Source of the DNA: HXMU1420-13 sp965249965
GTDB lineage: Bacteria > Bacteroidota > Rhodothermia > Balneolales > Balneolaceae
Length of the DNA stretch: 64,000 bases
Assembly (NCBI GenBank): GCA_965249965.1
Contig: OZ252262.1
Location: forward strand, 620,001-684,000
Direction: 5' to 3'
Both the position numbers and the translations under genes were made by a program. Below are positions 26,631 to 36,433 of this stretch, piece after piece (the stretch's first letter is position 1; every line of letters starts with the position of its first letter). The notes under the pieces were generated by a model that was not told the DNA's origin, ran no database searches, and saw only the letters and a list, made by a program, of their open reading frames with translations.

Positions 26631-27215
26631 TTGAGGTACCGAGTGAGCAACAGCAACACTGTCTCCAGAAAGCAACTAGCATTTAATGATGAGATCATTC
26701 CTCATTTGGATTCGCTGTATAATTTTGCCTTGCGCCTGACTACAGATCCAAGTGATGCGGAAGACCTGGTACAAGATACCATTGTAAAAGCCTTTCGCTT
26801 TTTCGACAGTTATGAAAAGGGAACCAATGCTAAAGCATGGTTATTTAGAATTCTCAAAAATTCATTCATTAATAACTATCGAAAAAATCTAAAAAAACCT
26901 CAAAGCGTAGATTACGATGAAGTTTCATCTTACTACGAGTCAGTACGGGCTGAACGAACAGATACAACCGATTTAGAGAGTATCATGTTTCGTAATCTGA
27001 TGGATGACAATTTTTCTAGCGCATTAGCTAAACTACCTGAAGACTTCAGAACAGTCGTACTTTTATGTGATGTAGATGGATTTACCTATGAAGAAATCTC
27101 GAATATGTTGGATGTTCCCATTGGAACCATTCGTTCCAGATTACATCGTGGTAGAAATCTCCTAAAAACTGAGTTGTACGAATACGCAAAGAAAAGAGGA
27201 TATACTGACGACTAG
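26631..27215 (+). CDS. ECF RNA polymerase sigma factor
   Basis: 194 residues. Sigma-2 region (DSLYNFALRLTTDPSDAEDLVQDTIVKAFRFF, split by the usual helix break) and sigma-4 (LPEDFRTVVLLCDVDGFTYEEISNML, PIGTIRSRLHRGRNLL) are both clear. There is no anti-sigma gene next to it. A strong GGGGGAG (26618-26624) sits six bases before the TTG at 26631 and supports that start. A GTG at 26643 is the alternative. The product is close to the SigH/RpoE-like group common in Bacteroidota. Confidence 0.9.
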   Translation: MRYRVSNSNTVSRKQLAFNDEIIPHLDSLYNFALRLTTDPSDAEDLVQDTIVKAFRFFDSYEKGTNAKAWLFRILKNSFINNYRKNLKKPQSVDYDEVSSYYESVRAERTDTTDLESIMFRNLMDDNFSSALAKLPEDFRTVVLLCDVDGFTYEEISNMLDVPIGTIRSRLHRGRNLLKTELYEYAKKRGYTDD

Positions 27216-28574
27216 TCATACTGAGGCCGGTAGTTGTATTCTCATCGTTGTCCCTTTTCCAAGCTCAGATTTATGAACAAATACCTTCCCTTTGTGGTAA
27301 TCTTCAATAATTCGTTTAGTTAAACTCAACCCAAGTCCCCATCCTCGCTTTTTAGTACTAAAACCCGGGCGAAATACATTCTTGGTATTTTTAGCCTCAA
27401 TACCTGCCCCGGAATCAGTTATGTCGATTATAACTTGAGTATTCAAATCATGAACCTCAATTTTAATCTTTTGTTCGGTCTTCGATTTTTTGAGTGCATC
27501 CATAGCATTTTTAACCAAGTTTTCAATCGCCCATTGAAGTAGCTCCGGGTTAAGCGCAACTTTACTTGCTGTTGAAATATTCTCCTCAACTTTTACACCC
27601 TTTCCAAGTTGCGGAACTCTTCGATTCAAATACGAAATTACATCCATTAAAATTGGCTTTATCTCTTGAGACACGAGCTCTGGAGAAGAGCCTATTTTAC
27701 CAAATCGTTCGGCCACTCCTTTTAGTCGATGTACGTCGTTTTCAATCTCTATTATTAATTTTGAAGCATTTTCATCCTCTTGATAGTCCTCTTTAAACAA
27801 CTCTATCCAGCCAAAAAGTGAAGATATTGGAGTGCCAAGCTGATGAGCAGCCTCTTTCGCCATTCCAACCCATAGATTTGATTGCTCGGTGTATTTTAAA
27901 CTTCTATAGGTAGTATATCCTATTGCAAGTAGCAGCGCCATAATCCCAATCTGGAAATATGGAAAATAGCGTAGAAGTTGAACCGTCGGGCTTTCACCAA
28001 AGTACACAAATTGTGAAATCTGCGTGTTTTCATCGCCTATTACGATTTCAATAGCTGGATTGGTAGCTTTGAGTTTTTTAACGAGAGCCGTTCTTTTTTC
28101 GGGAGTATCTATATCAGAAAGTGGAACGTTTTTAAACCCATAATCAACCGTAGTAACTTGTTCACCTTTTTCATTTGTTGTGATATACGTGTATTCGAGC
28201 GGAATATCATTCTCATCAACCACCACAGCAGGAATTTCGAAATTCCTAGACTCATCCAGGATTAATTCATCAGTAACAAAATCACGTGAACTTCGAAGGC
28301 TTTCAATCTCAACTAATTTTTGAACCACACTGTCTGGCACGTTTTCTATTTGAGATAATTCTCCTGCCAGTGTCAATAATTGCGTACTTGCCTGTTGATG
28401 CACCGGAAGTGCATTGTACTCAATCGCTTTTGCCCAAAGCTCAACATTAATCCTTTCTTTATCTAAAATTTTACTTACCAGGTAATTATTATACACCAAC
28501 GACCCGGCACCAAGAAGCACCAGAAATACGATGAGCATAATTTTTATCCAATCCGTTCGAGAAAAGAGATTCAT
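27216..28574 (-). CDS. Membrane sensor histidine kinase
   Basis: 452 residues from the ATG at 28574. A longer frame would run into clpX and the terminator. Membrane segments at about 12-30 and 211-230 enclose a periplasmic sensor of about 180 residues. The kinase core has the H box EAAHQLGTPISSLFGW, N box LLQWAIENLVKNAMDAL, DSGAGI, and KRGWGLGLSLTKRII. No response regulator is next to it, so its partner is elsewhere. The gene is convergent with the sigma gene, with directly abutting stops. Confidence 0.88.
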   Translation of the reverse strand: MNLFSRTDWIKIMLIVFLVLLGAGSLVYNNYLVSKILDKERINVELWAKAIEYNALPVHQQASTQLLTLAGELSQIENVPDSVVQKLVEIESLRSSRDFVTDELILDESRNFEIPAVVVDENDIPLEYTYITTNEKGEQVTTVDYGFKNVPLSDIDTPEKRTALVKKLKATNPAIEIVIGDENTQISQFVYFGESPTVQLLRYFPYFQIGIMALLLAIGYTTYRSLKYTEQSNLWVGMAKEAAHQLGTPISSLFGWIELFKEDYQEDENASKLIIEIENDVHRLKGVAERFGKIGSSPELVSQEIKPILMDVISYLNRRVPQLGKGVKVEENISTASKVALNPELLQWAIENLVKNAMDALKKSKTEQKIKIEVHDLNTQVIIDITDSGAGIEAKNTKNVFRPGFSTKKRGWGLGLSLTKRIIEDYHKGKVFVHKSELGKGTTMRIQLPASV

Positions 28575-28618
28575 ACGAATTTTTTGAAGAATATAGGCAA
28601 GTAAAAAATATCCCCTAA

Positions 28619-28653
28619 ATAAAAAACCCAGCACATGATTTATGAACTGGGTT
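28619..28653 (-). terminator. Terminator of the tig-clpP-clpX operon
   Basis: Minus strand: AACCCAG (28647-28653) pairs with CTGGGTT (28625-28631) around a loop of 15 bases, then TTTTTT. It is placed 8 bases after the clpX stop. Confidence 0.75.
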
Positions 28654-28660
28654 AATTTCT

Positions 28661-29914
28661 TTAGCCGGTAGCTTTTTGCTTTTCGTAGACCGGGGGGGCC
28701 TTTTTCTCGATGGTATCTTTTGTGATGGTACATCGAGCTACATTTTTCATAGATGGAAGCGTGAACATAATATCTAACATCGCACCTTCCATAATAGACC
28801 GAAGACCACGAGCTCCGGTTTTACGCGCTTTCGCTTTCTGCACAATTGATATGAGTGCGTCTTCTTCGAATTCGAGTTCCACATTTTCCATCTTGAACAG
28901 CTTTTTATACTGTTTAGTAATGGCATTTTTGGGCGTTTGAAGAATATCAAGCATCGCATCATCAGAAAGCTCATGCAATCCACAAATTACTGGTAAACGA
29001 CCAATTAATTCAGGAATCAGTCCGAATCGTTGAAGATCTTCCGGCTCAACATAGGTGAAAATCTCAGGATCTTCTTTATCGAACTTCACTTGCTCAAGCG
29101 TATGGAATCCCATGGCGCTGGTGGAAAGTCTGCGAGAAATAATTTCTTCCAAACCGGCAAAGGCTCCGCCACAGATAAAGAGAATATTTGAGGTATCCAA
29201 TTGGATAAAGCTTTGCTCCGGATGCTTTCTTCCTCCTTTTGGTGGAATATTGGCAACGGTTCCTTCCAGAATTTTAAGCAGCGCCTGCTGAACTCCTTCG
29301 CCGCTAACATCGCGTGTGATGGATGGGTTATCAGATTTGCGAGCTACTTTATCTACCTCATCGATATACACAATGCCACGCTTAGCACGTTCAACATCGT
29401 AATCAGCGGCTTGAAGTAAATTGCTTAAAATACTTTCAACATCCTCACCTACATAACCGGCTTCTGTTAATACTGTTGCATCAGCAATAGTAAATGGCAC
29501 ATCGATAACTTTTGCCAATGTTCGCGCGAGTAATGTTTTACCAGAACCTGTTGGACCAAGCAAAGCTATATTACTTTTCTCGATCAAAGTATCATCCATT
29601 TCCAAGCTATCGTTTCCAATGCGCTTGTAATGATTGTAAACCGCTACCGACAACGTTTTCTTGGCCTGATCTTGCCCAATTACATATTCATCGAGCTTGG
29701 CTTTAATTTCGATTGGCTTTAAAAGTGGTTTGTAACTTTTTTCGCGTCGTCTGGCGAGAGAGGCTAAATCACTTTTAATAATACTAGAAGCATCCTCGAC
29801 ACAGCGATCGCATACATAAACGCCCGGTCCTGCAACCATGCTGTTTACTTCCAGGCTAGATCGCCCGCAAAAACTACAATTTACTATATCGCTATTTTTT
29901 TCCTGATCGCTCAT
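28661..29914 (-). CDS. clpX: ATP-dependent Clp protease, ATP-binding subunit ClpX
   Basis: 417 residues. N-terminal zinc-binding domain (CSFCGRSS ... VYVCDRC), AAA+ core with Walker A GPTGSGKTLLART, Walker B IVYIDEVDK, the RKSDNPSITRDVSGEGVQQALLKILEG region split across strands, and sensor-2 KTGARGLRSI. It unfolds substrates for ClpP. It is 18 bases after clpP in the tig-clpP-clpX operon. Confidence 0.97.
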   Translation of the reverse strand: MSDQEKNSDIVNCSFCGRSSLEVNSMVAGPGVYVCDRCVEDASSIIKSDLASLARRREKSYKPLLKPIEIKAKLDEYVIGQDQAKKTLSVAVYNHYKRIGNDSLEMDDTLIEKSNIALLGPTGSGKTLLARTLAKVIDVPFTIADATVLTEAGYVGEDVESILSNLLQAADYDVERAKRGIVYIDEVDKVARKSDNPSITRDVSGEGVQQALLKILEGTVANIPPKGGRKHPEQSFIQLDTSNILFICGGAFAGLEEIISRRLSTSAMGFHTLEQVKFDKEDPEIFTYVEPEDLQRFGLIPELIGRLPVICGLHELSDDAMLDILQTPKNAITKQYKKLFKMENVELEFEEDALISIVQKAKARKTGARGLRSIMEGAMLDIMFTLPSMKNVARCTITKDTIEKKAPPVYEKQKATG

Positions 29915-29932
29915 GCTTCAATGTACAAAATC

Positions 29933-30580
29933 CTATTTAGTATCGGCACGACTGATCACATTATCAACCAGTCCGTAATTTTTTGCTTCATCTGCCGACA
30001 TCCAGTTGTTACGATCGGAGTCGCGGATAATCTCTTCTAATGTCTTACCTGCATGATCTCCAATAATTTGACTCAATTCTTTTTTAATTCGAATAATCTC
30101 CTGAGCCTCAATTTCAATGTCGCTAGCCTGCCCCTGAACACCACCTAATGGTTGGTGAATCATTACGCGAGCATGAGGTAGGCAACTTCTTTTACCTGTT
30201 GTCCCGGCAGTAAGTAACACGGCACCCATACTCGCAGCCATACCCATACAAGTAGTGGCAACATCACACTTAATGTGCTGCATGGTATCATAAATAGCTA
30301 AGCCTGCAGAAACTACTCCACCTGGGCTGTTGATGTATAAATTGATGTCTTTTTCCGGATCTTCTGATTCAAGAAATAGCATTTGCGCTACAATTGAGCT
30401 TGCAACCACATCGTTAATTGGACTTCCTAAAATGATGATTCGGTCTTTTAGTAGACGCGAGTAAATATCATAAGCGCGTTCTCCTCGGCTCGTGGTTTCG
30501 ATAACCATGGGCACCAAGTTACTCTCAATTTGCTGCGATGTCTCAAAAATTGGTTGTTCAAATAATGGTTGCTTTATCAT
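29933..30580 (-). CDS. clpP: ATP-dependent Clp protease proteolytic subunit
   Basis: 215 residues. Catalytic Ser in CMGMAASMGAVLL, His in ARVMIHQPLGG, and the usual Asp further on. It forms the degradation chamber served by ClpX encoded just downstream. It starts 14 bases after the trigger factor gene. Confidence 0.97.
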   Translation of the reverse strand: MIKQPLFEQPIFETSQQIESNLVPMVIETTSRGERAYDIYSRLLKDRIIILGSPINDVVASSIVAQMLFLESEDPEKDINLYINSPGGVVSAGLAIYDTMQHIKCDVATTCMGMAASMGAVLLTAGTTGKRSCLPHARVMIHQPLGGVQGQASDIEIEAQEIIRIKKELSQIIGDHAGKTLEEIIRDSDRNNWMSADEAKNYGLVDNVISRADTK

Positions 30581-30594
30581 AGTATTGGTAATAA

Positions 30595-31890
30595 TTATTT
30601 CTTGGCGTTCGATTTCTTCTCTTGAGCTTTGCGATAAGCATCTTTGCCCATTTCTTTGATTTTTACCTCATCCTGAAGTTTGTCAAATACTTTATTCTCG
30701 CGAATACTACTTCTCAGTGATTCGAACATACTAGGGTTCTGAGCGTAATAACCTTTCAACTGGTCAACGGTAGCACCAAATCGTGCAGCTTCAAGTGAAA
30801 GAAACTCATCGATATCTTCGGGTTTTATTTCGATATCTTCAAATGTTTCTTGCAGATTTTGGCTGATAAAATACCATTTTGCTTCGCGTACTGCCTGCTC
30901 GCCCATTTCTTCTCGATAAGAAGCTTCATCAAATGCTTCTGGGAGATTTCCACCCATTTGCTGTGAAAGTTGGTTCACATAACCGCTTTTAACTTGTTCA
31001 ACAAAAGCTTCAGGTACTTCAAAGTCATGTGCATCAACTAACGCAGTAACAACCTCGCTTCGGAAAAGGTCGTTGGCACTTTGGTCGTAATATTGCTGCA
31101 TTTTGCTTTTCAAGTAGCTTCTAAATTCGTCTTCGTTAGTCGCTTCATTATTACTGTTTTTCTTGATGAATTCTTCGTTCATCTCAGCTTTGTGAAGTTT
31201 CTGTACCGTTTTAACTGTTACCCGGAAGTGATCTTTTTCTCCATCTTCTTCCAGTTTCATATCCACAACATCACCAGTTTTTTTGCCTTTCAAAGACTTT
31301 AAGAAATCTTTGGCTGCTTCCTGGCGCATGTCAATCGTCTGATCGTTATCGGCTTCAGATTCCACAACATTACCGTCATCATCCAAAGAAACAACGTCTG
31401 CAATTACCTTTGATTCTTTGTCGATTTTTGAGTCTACCTCTTCCCAATTCCCATCACGCTCGAGGCTTCGTTCCAATTCCTCCTCAACCTCTTCTTCTGT
31501 GACATCGTGAATCATTTTGTTCACTTTAATTTTTGAAAGCTCTGTGACTTCAAACTCTGGCTTGGCACCAATTTTGAAAACTACTTCTAACTCGTCGTTT
31601 TCCCACTGGAAGTCTAACATTTGAGCTTCGCCAACAGGGTTATGCTCTTCTACAACATCCTTTTCAAATACTTCCTGGACGTATTTGTTGATTTCTTCAA
31701 TTTCGATATCGTTTCCAAAACGCTTTCTTACAAGGCTTAGAGGTACTCTACCAGGCCGGAAACCAGGGAGTGCAATTTGCCCCTGATATTTTTTTAACGC
31801 TTTATCGAATTTAGGTTGTAAATCTTCTCGGGTTGCTTTTAGAGTTACTTCTTTATCAACGGAAGTAAGGTCTTTAACAGAAATGTTCAC
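30595..31890 (-). CDS. tig: Trigger factor
   Basis: 431 residues. Ribosome-binding N-terminal domain with the signature GFRPGRVPLSLVRKRFG, a divergent FKBP-like middle (about 150-240, acidic) and a long helical C-terminal chaperone domain. It binds nascent chains at the ribosome exit. It is the first gene of the minus-strand operon with clpP and clpX, the usual bacterial order. Confidence 0.93.
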   Translation of the reverse strand: MNISVKDLTSVDKEVTLKATREDLQPKFDKALKKYQGQIALPGFRPGRVPLSLVRKRFGNDIEIEEINKYVQEVFEKDVVEEHNPVGEAQMLDFQWENDELEVVFKIGAKPEFEVTELSKIKVNKMIHDVTEEEVEEELERSLERDGNWEEVDSKIDKESKVIADVVSLDDDGNVVESEADNDQTIDMRQEAAKDFLKSLKGKKTGDVVDMKLEEDGEKDHFRVTVKTVQKLHKAEMNEEFIKKNSNNEATNEDEFRSYLKSKMQQYYDQSANDLFRSEVVTALVDAHDFEVPEAFVEQVKSGYVNQLSQQMGGNLPEAFDEASYREEMGEQAVREAKWYFISQNLQETFEDIEIKPEDIDEFLSLEAARFGATVDQLKGYYAQNPSMFESLRSSIRENKVFDKLQDEVKIKEMGKDAYRKAQEKKSNAKK

Positions 31891-31952
31891 GTATGCTCCG
31901 CTTTTGTATGTGAATTCAATAAGTAAATAAACAGGATAATTAGGAAGGAAAG

Positions 31953-32036
31953 TACGAGAGGGGGGACTCGAACCCCCACGCCGATTAAAGCACTAGATCC
32001 TAAATCTAGCGTGTCTACCAATTCCACCACTCTCGC
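31953..32036 (-). tRNA. tRNA-Leu (anticodon TAG)
   Basis: 84-base minus-strand cloverleaf with a long variable arm typical of tRNA-Leu. Acceptor GCGAGAG pairs with CTCTCGT (one G-U), anticodon stem CTAGA/TCTAG with loop TTTAGGA giving TAG, T arm GGGGG/CCCCC with loop TTCGAGT. CCA is not encoded. It reads CUA codons. Confidence 0.95.
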
Positions 32037-32154
32037 AAAATTTCAGAGCTTGCAAAGATAGGGGGAATAGAAAATAAAATCCACTATTAACCTTAGTGAA
32101 AATTCAACAATTTACAATTCACTCAAACGCCGAAACTCGCTAATCATCAGAGCC

Positions 32155-32496
32155 ATGTATAACAATCTTCGTCTAGTATACATTACCACGTCGAATGACC
32201 AAGAAGCCAAGAAAATAGGTCGCCATTTAGTTCAAGAAGAGCTAGCTGCATGTATAAATATTTTACCCGGTATGAGTTCTATCTATAGATGGAAGGGAGA
32301 AATTGTTGAAGAAACAGAATGTGTGCTTATTGCCAAAACGCATTATAGCAAAATGAAACAATTAACCCGGCGAGTAAAAGAATTACATGATTTTGACTGT
32401 CCCTGTGTAATCTCTATTACGCTCACAGAGAATGAAGGGAATCGTGACTATTTGGATTGGCTGCTAAAAGAATCTAAAAGTGAATTAAGCGTGTAA
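32155..32496 (+). CDS. cutA: Divalent-cation tolerance protein CutA
   Basis: 113 residues, family length. VYITTSNDQEAKKIGRHLV, ELAACINILPGMSSIYRWKGEI and ETECVLIAKT are the CutA1 signatures. It forms a ferredoxin-like trimer, and its role in metal tolerance is not settled. Its last 12 bases overlap the convergent cysH gene. Confidence 0.94.
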   Translation: MYNNLRLVYITTSNDQEAKKIGRHLVQEELAACINILPGMSSIYRWKGEIVEETECVLIAKTHYSKMKQLTRRVKELHDFDCPCVISITLTENEGNRDYLDWLLKESKSELSV

Positions 32497-33180
32497 CCCA
32501 CACTCTGTTTTACCTGTTCCACTCCAACGGCCCGTACGGCCGTTCCCCTGTACGGTACAATGAGTGCAACCCAGCGAATCAAAGCCCATTTTTTCGAGTG
32601 GATGTCGTGGCAATGCAAAGTATTCGAAATAATCAATAACCTGCGCTTCGCTCCAATCGATAAATGGATAGAATCTATAAATGTCTGTTCGTTGTTGAAG
32701 TATGTCTAGCCCAGAACGATACCCATTTTGATACCCAAGCAATCCTGAAATCCAGACTTCATGATTCTTTTTCACGGTTTCCAATGGTGTAATTTTATTC
32801 ACATTACAACAGGCATCGGGATCGGTTTCCCATAATCTTGACATGAGTGTCGCTTCATGCGCTTTCACTGCCGGTTTATGCGTGATGATATTTAAATCCA
32901 GCAGTCGTTCCAGTTCCTCTTTGTATGCAATAGTTTCATCAAACAAATATCCGGTATCAATAAAATGAACAGGGAAACCCGGGCGAACTCTACTTAAAAA
33001 ATGTAGAAGCAATGCAGAGCTTGTTCCAAACGAAGTTGTTACTAACGCCTTTTTTTGAAACTTGTTTAATATATATGCCAATCTAGCATCCACTAAAGAG
33101 GCTGTGAGAGAACTATTTAGAGCTTTCAGGTCAGGTGATTTCATCTTCCAAAAGCTGATGAATTTATCAACATCAACCAA
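32485..33180 (-). CDS. cysH: APS/PAPS reductase (CysH family)
   Basis: 231 residues from a TTG. Met13 at 33144 is an alternative start. TTSFGTSSALLLHFL is the PP-loop region, FIDTGYLFDET is conserved, and the C-terminus has GRTGRWSGTGKTECGLHA with the catalytic Cys. The double pair ACCN and CTHC would bind a 4Fe-4S cluster, as in APS-type reductases. It reduces activated sulfate to sulfite. No other sulfate assimilation gene is nearby. Confidence 0.9.
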   Translation of the reverse strand: MVDVDKFISFWKMKSPDLKALNSSLTASLVDARLAYILNKFQKKALVTTSFGTSSALLLHFLSRVRPGFPVHFIDTGYLFDETIAYKEELERLLDLNIITHKPAVKAHEATLMSRLWETDPDACCNVNKITPLETVKKNHEVWISGLLGYQNGYRSGLDILQQRTDIYRFYPFIDWSEAQVIDYFEYFALPRHPLEKMGFDSLGCTHCTVQGNGRTGRWSGTGKTECGLHA

Positions 33181-33225
33181 ACGAAATTAAGGGTAAACCT
33201 AATATTCTAATGAAAGCGCTTTTTG

Positions 33226-35034
33226 TTATTTCACCAGAGTCATTTTTTTAATCTGATGCTCTCCATTCATACTCAATTTGTAGAAATAAACTCCACTTGA
33301 AAGCCCGGTAGCATTAAAATTTGCGTAGTACGTCCCTGGTGCTTTTGTTTCATTTAAAATCACACTGATTTGCTTTCCGGTAATATCAAAAACGGTTAGT
33401 GATACATTGGCACTTGATGATACTTTAAACTCAATATTCGTAGTTGGATTAAAAGGATTCGGGTAATTCTGACTTAATTCAAACGATGATGGTTGGCTTG
33501 ATTCAGGTTCAAATGATGTTGAAAAATCGGTGGTTTCTACATATTCGCGAAGCCAGGTTAATGCAGACCTTTGTTCCCAGGAATTAGAAATTAACACAGC
33601 ATCTTCAACCCATAGTCCCGGTCGCCAACCCCAAAGTGTGACCCCTAAAACGGATTCATGTTCCCAGATTGATGGAAATATTCGTTGATATTCTTGCCTT
33701 TGAGCAGCTTCAGAATTATTCGTTGTACTGCCATTTATATCAAACTCTGTTACCATTAAAGGCAACCCGGTTTCTGCAAGTGCGTCCATGTTGGATTTAA
33801 TTGTTTGAATGGACGAATACTTCGTTGAAAAATGATGCCCTTGCACCCCAATCGCATCAATAAGATTTTGTTCTTTTAAAAGATTTATGATCTCTAAATA
33901 TTCCTGAACATTACTAGAGTTTCCAAGAATATTGTAATCATTGATCATGAATTTCACAGAATCCGGAAAAACCTGACGTGCCAGATCAAACGCATTTATT
34001 ACCCAATCCCAGCCCGTTTCGCCTGTACCGCCTAACGTTTCAATATAGCCGCCACTATTTGGATCGTTAGGATCATCAATTGGCGGATCGTGCAAAGGTT
34101 CATTCACAACTTCTAAATAGTCCATATCAGGATATCGTTCGGCAACGGCTGTCATCCACTCTAGAATCTCTTCCCCTTGCTCCTCTGTAGATAATGCCTT
34201 TAACCACTCCGGTTGTTGGTTTCCCCAAAACAAAACATGGAATCGAAATGGAAACCCATTTACTTTTGCCACATTATAAGCCGCATCCAACTGCGACCAA
34301 TTCATTACATCGCGCTGAACCTCAACTGAACCCCATTTACCCGCGTTTTCCGGGGTAATCTGATTCCAAAACTCATCAAATCGAATTGATTGAGAACTCG
34401 AATAAATATTGCCTAAAAACTTAGGCTTGTTAATCGCAATTGGATCAAATTCTCGTTCAATTTCACCCAGTTGAATTACCTCTAAATTATCCATGTAAAT
34501 AGTCGCCTGATCATTTGCCTCAAAATTTAATGCCACACCAAGTCGCATTCCTAACATTTGATCTTGAGTGTTTGGCACATAACTAATTTCATATTTAGCC
34601 CACTCGGTCGTTAAACTGAAGTCAGTTTGGTTATATCGTTCCCAATTTCCTGCTTCTGGCAGACCAAAATACAGCCGAGCAATTCGGGTATTTGAATCTG
34701 CTTTTAACCACACACTTGCTCGATGTTCGAGATTTGCTTCAACAGCAACGGGATCGTTTACTGCCTCAACATTCCAATCATCTGCCCCATTGAATGTGCC
34801 CAGTTCTACCTGTAATGCTTTTTCTCCATCCAGCGTATCGGTAACAATAGTAAATACTGCTTCTGCGGGGGGTGTGCCTTGAGTTATATTAAAAACCCAA
34901 TTAAGAGAGTTTTGCGAAACTTCACCAAGAGCAAAATCTTCGAAACTTCCATTTATGCTTACAATTGTTGAATCCTGAGCTTGCATCAGTGATATACTCA
35001 ACATGATTATTAAGAAAGTAAAAGTAGACTTCAT
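33226..35034 (-). CDS. GH10 endo-xylanase with CBM and T9SS sorting tail
   Basis: 602 residues from the ATG at 35034, which gives a good signal peptide (FTFLIIMLSISLMQAQ). A GTG at 35067 inside the transporter stop is less likely. Order: a beta-sandwich CBM of the CBM4/9/22 kind (about 25-180), the GH10 barrel (about 200-515) with acid/base Glu in VVNEPLHD and nucleophile Glu in VTEFDING, and a C-terminal T9SS type A sorting domain (SQNYPNPFNPTTNIEF, GVYFYKL, KKMTLVK). It should cut xylan on the cell surface or outside. It is the last gene of the minus-strand xylan operon. Confidence 0.93.
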   Translation of the reverse strand: MKSTFTFLIIMLSISLMQAQDSTIVSINGSFEDFALGEVSQNSLNWVFNITQGTPPAEAVFTIVTDTLDGEKALQVELGTFNGADDWNVEAVNDPVAVEANLEHRASVWLKADSNTRIARLYFGLPEAGNWERYNQTDFSLTTEWAKYEISYVPNTQDQMLGMRLGVALNFEANDQATIYMDNLEVIQLGEIEREFDPIAINKPKFLGNIYSSSQSIRFDEFWNQITPENAGKWGSVEVQRDVMNWSQLDAAYNVAKVNGFPFRFHVLFWGNQQPEWLKALSTEEQGEEILEWMTAVAERYPDMDYLEVVNEPLHDPPIDDPNDPNSGGYIETLGGTGETGWDWVINAFDLARQVFPDSVKFMINDYNILGNSSNVQEYLEIINLLKEQNLIDAIGVQGHHFSTKYSSIQTIKSNMDALAETGLPLMVTEFDINGSTTNNSEAAQRQEYQRIFPSIWEHESVLGVTLWGWRPGLWVEDAVLISNSWEQRSALTWLREYVETTDFSTSFEPESSQPSSFELSQNYPNPFNPTTNIEFKVSSSANVSLTVFDITGKQISVILNETKAPGTYYANFNATGLSSGVYFYKLSMNGEHQIKKMTLVK

Positions 35035-35059
35035 AATTACTGATTTAAAAATTGTACTC

Positions 35060-36433
35060 TTATTCACTTCTTCGAAGTGTTAAATCGTTTTCGATTGATC
35101 TCATCATTTCATTCGTTAAGGGGTAAAAAAGCATAACGACAAATGCTAAAACTCCGAATACCGCCGGTATTACACTTACCAATAATAGAATACCCTGTAG
35201 AGTTTCTTCTGTTTGGATGGCATTTGGTTCAAATCCATAGCCACTTAAAACCCAACCGGTGATTGCGCCACCTAAGGCAACTCCTAATTTTAGCGCAAAC
35301 AATGAAGCCGCCATTATTAGTCCGGTAGCTCTTCGGCCAAACTTCCATTCCCCATAATCTGCGGTATCAGTATACATTGCCCATTGTAGTACTGCTACTG
35401 GTCCAAGAAGGTATCCTGCAATAATATTTACTATGTAAATCAGTAGAATCTGATCTGGCGGAAGCACAAAGAATAGTATGCTGATCACCGCACCCAAACC
35501 AAGAAACCAGGCATAGGTTCGTTTCTTATCAAACAGTTTTATGATGTATTTAGTAGTGATTGCACCAACCAGCGTTGCAAGTGCGCCCGAGGTTAGAAAA
35601 GTTGACGTACTTAATGCAAACTCCGATTCCAGCAGAAAAATCGAATGATCCCCCAGATAATAATTCACATAGTAGGCAAAGGTACTACCTCGTATTACAA
35701 GAAAAGTAAGTTGAAAAACGGTAGCGATCGCAATAAGAACCCAGGGGCCATTTTTGAATAATTCTTTGCCATCTGCTTTAAAATCGATTTTCTGATTTTT
35801 GGGTGGTGCAACTCTTTCTTTGGTAGTGAAAAAAGTAATCATAAATAAGCCTGCTGCAATTGTACCATACAAACCCATGGTCCACATCCAACCGAGTTGA
35901 CGATCACCTTCTCCAAAATATTCAACTAAAGGCTCGGTGAATCCTGTTACCATGAGCAACCCAATATATGCGGCAACAAATCGATAGGATGAAACTACCG
36001 TTCGGTCTTCTGAATTAGGGGTAATTACTCCCATTAACGCAGAATATGGCACGTTTATCGCTGTGTACATTATCATCATCAACGTGTAGGTGATGTAGGC
36101 ATACACAAGCTTTCCGGTTGAACCAAAATCCGGAGTCATGAACATGAAAAATCCCAAAACGCCGAATGGAATAGCCAGCCAAAGTAAGTAAGGCCTAAAT
36201 TTACCATACTTTGTCTCCGTTCTATCCGAAATCATGCCCATTACAGGGTCATTAACGGCATCAAAAATTCTAGTGACCAGGAACATCGTGCCTGCTGCCG
36301 CCGCTGAAATACCAAAAACATCGGTATAGAAGAAAAGCAGGTACACAATAAATGTCTGGAAAAATAGATTAGATGCTGCGTCACCAGCAGAATATCCTAT
36401 TTTTTCAAAAACAGGGATTTTTTGAGTGCTCAT
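35060..36433 (-). CDS. GPH-type sugar/cation symporter
   Basis: 457 residues, 12 membrane segments, MFS fold of the glycoside-pentoside-hexuronide (MelB/XynP) group: FGISAAAAGTMFLVTRIFDAVNDPVMG and SDRTETKYGKFRPYLLW, split by the usual loop. By context it imports xylo-oligosaccharides. The start overlaps the GH3 stop by four bases (ATGA). Confidence 0.9.
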   Translation of the reverse strand: MSTQKIPVFEKIGYSAGDAASNLFFQTFIVYLLFFYTDVFGISAAAAGTMFLVTRIFDAVNDPVMGMISDRTETKYGKFRPYLLWLAIPFGVLGFFMFMTPDFGSTGKLVYAYITYTLMMIMYTAINVPYSALMGVITPNSEDRTVVSSYRFVAAYIGLLMVTGFTEPLVEYFGEGDRQLGWMWTMGLYGTIAAGLFMITFFTTKERVAPPKNQKIDFKADGKELFKNGPWVLIAIATVFQLTFLVIRGSTFAYYVNYYLGDHSIFLLESEFALSTSTFLTSGALATLVGAITTKYIIKLFDKKRTYAWFLGLGAVISILFFVLPPDQILLIYIVNIIAGYLLGPVAVLQWAMYTDTADYGEWKFGRRATGLIMAASLFALKLGVALGGAITGWVLSGYGFEPNAIQTEETLQGILLLVSVIPAVFGVLAFVVMLFYPLTNEMMRSIENDLTLRRSE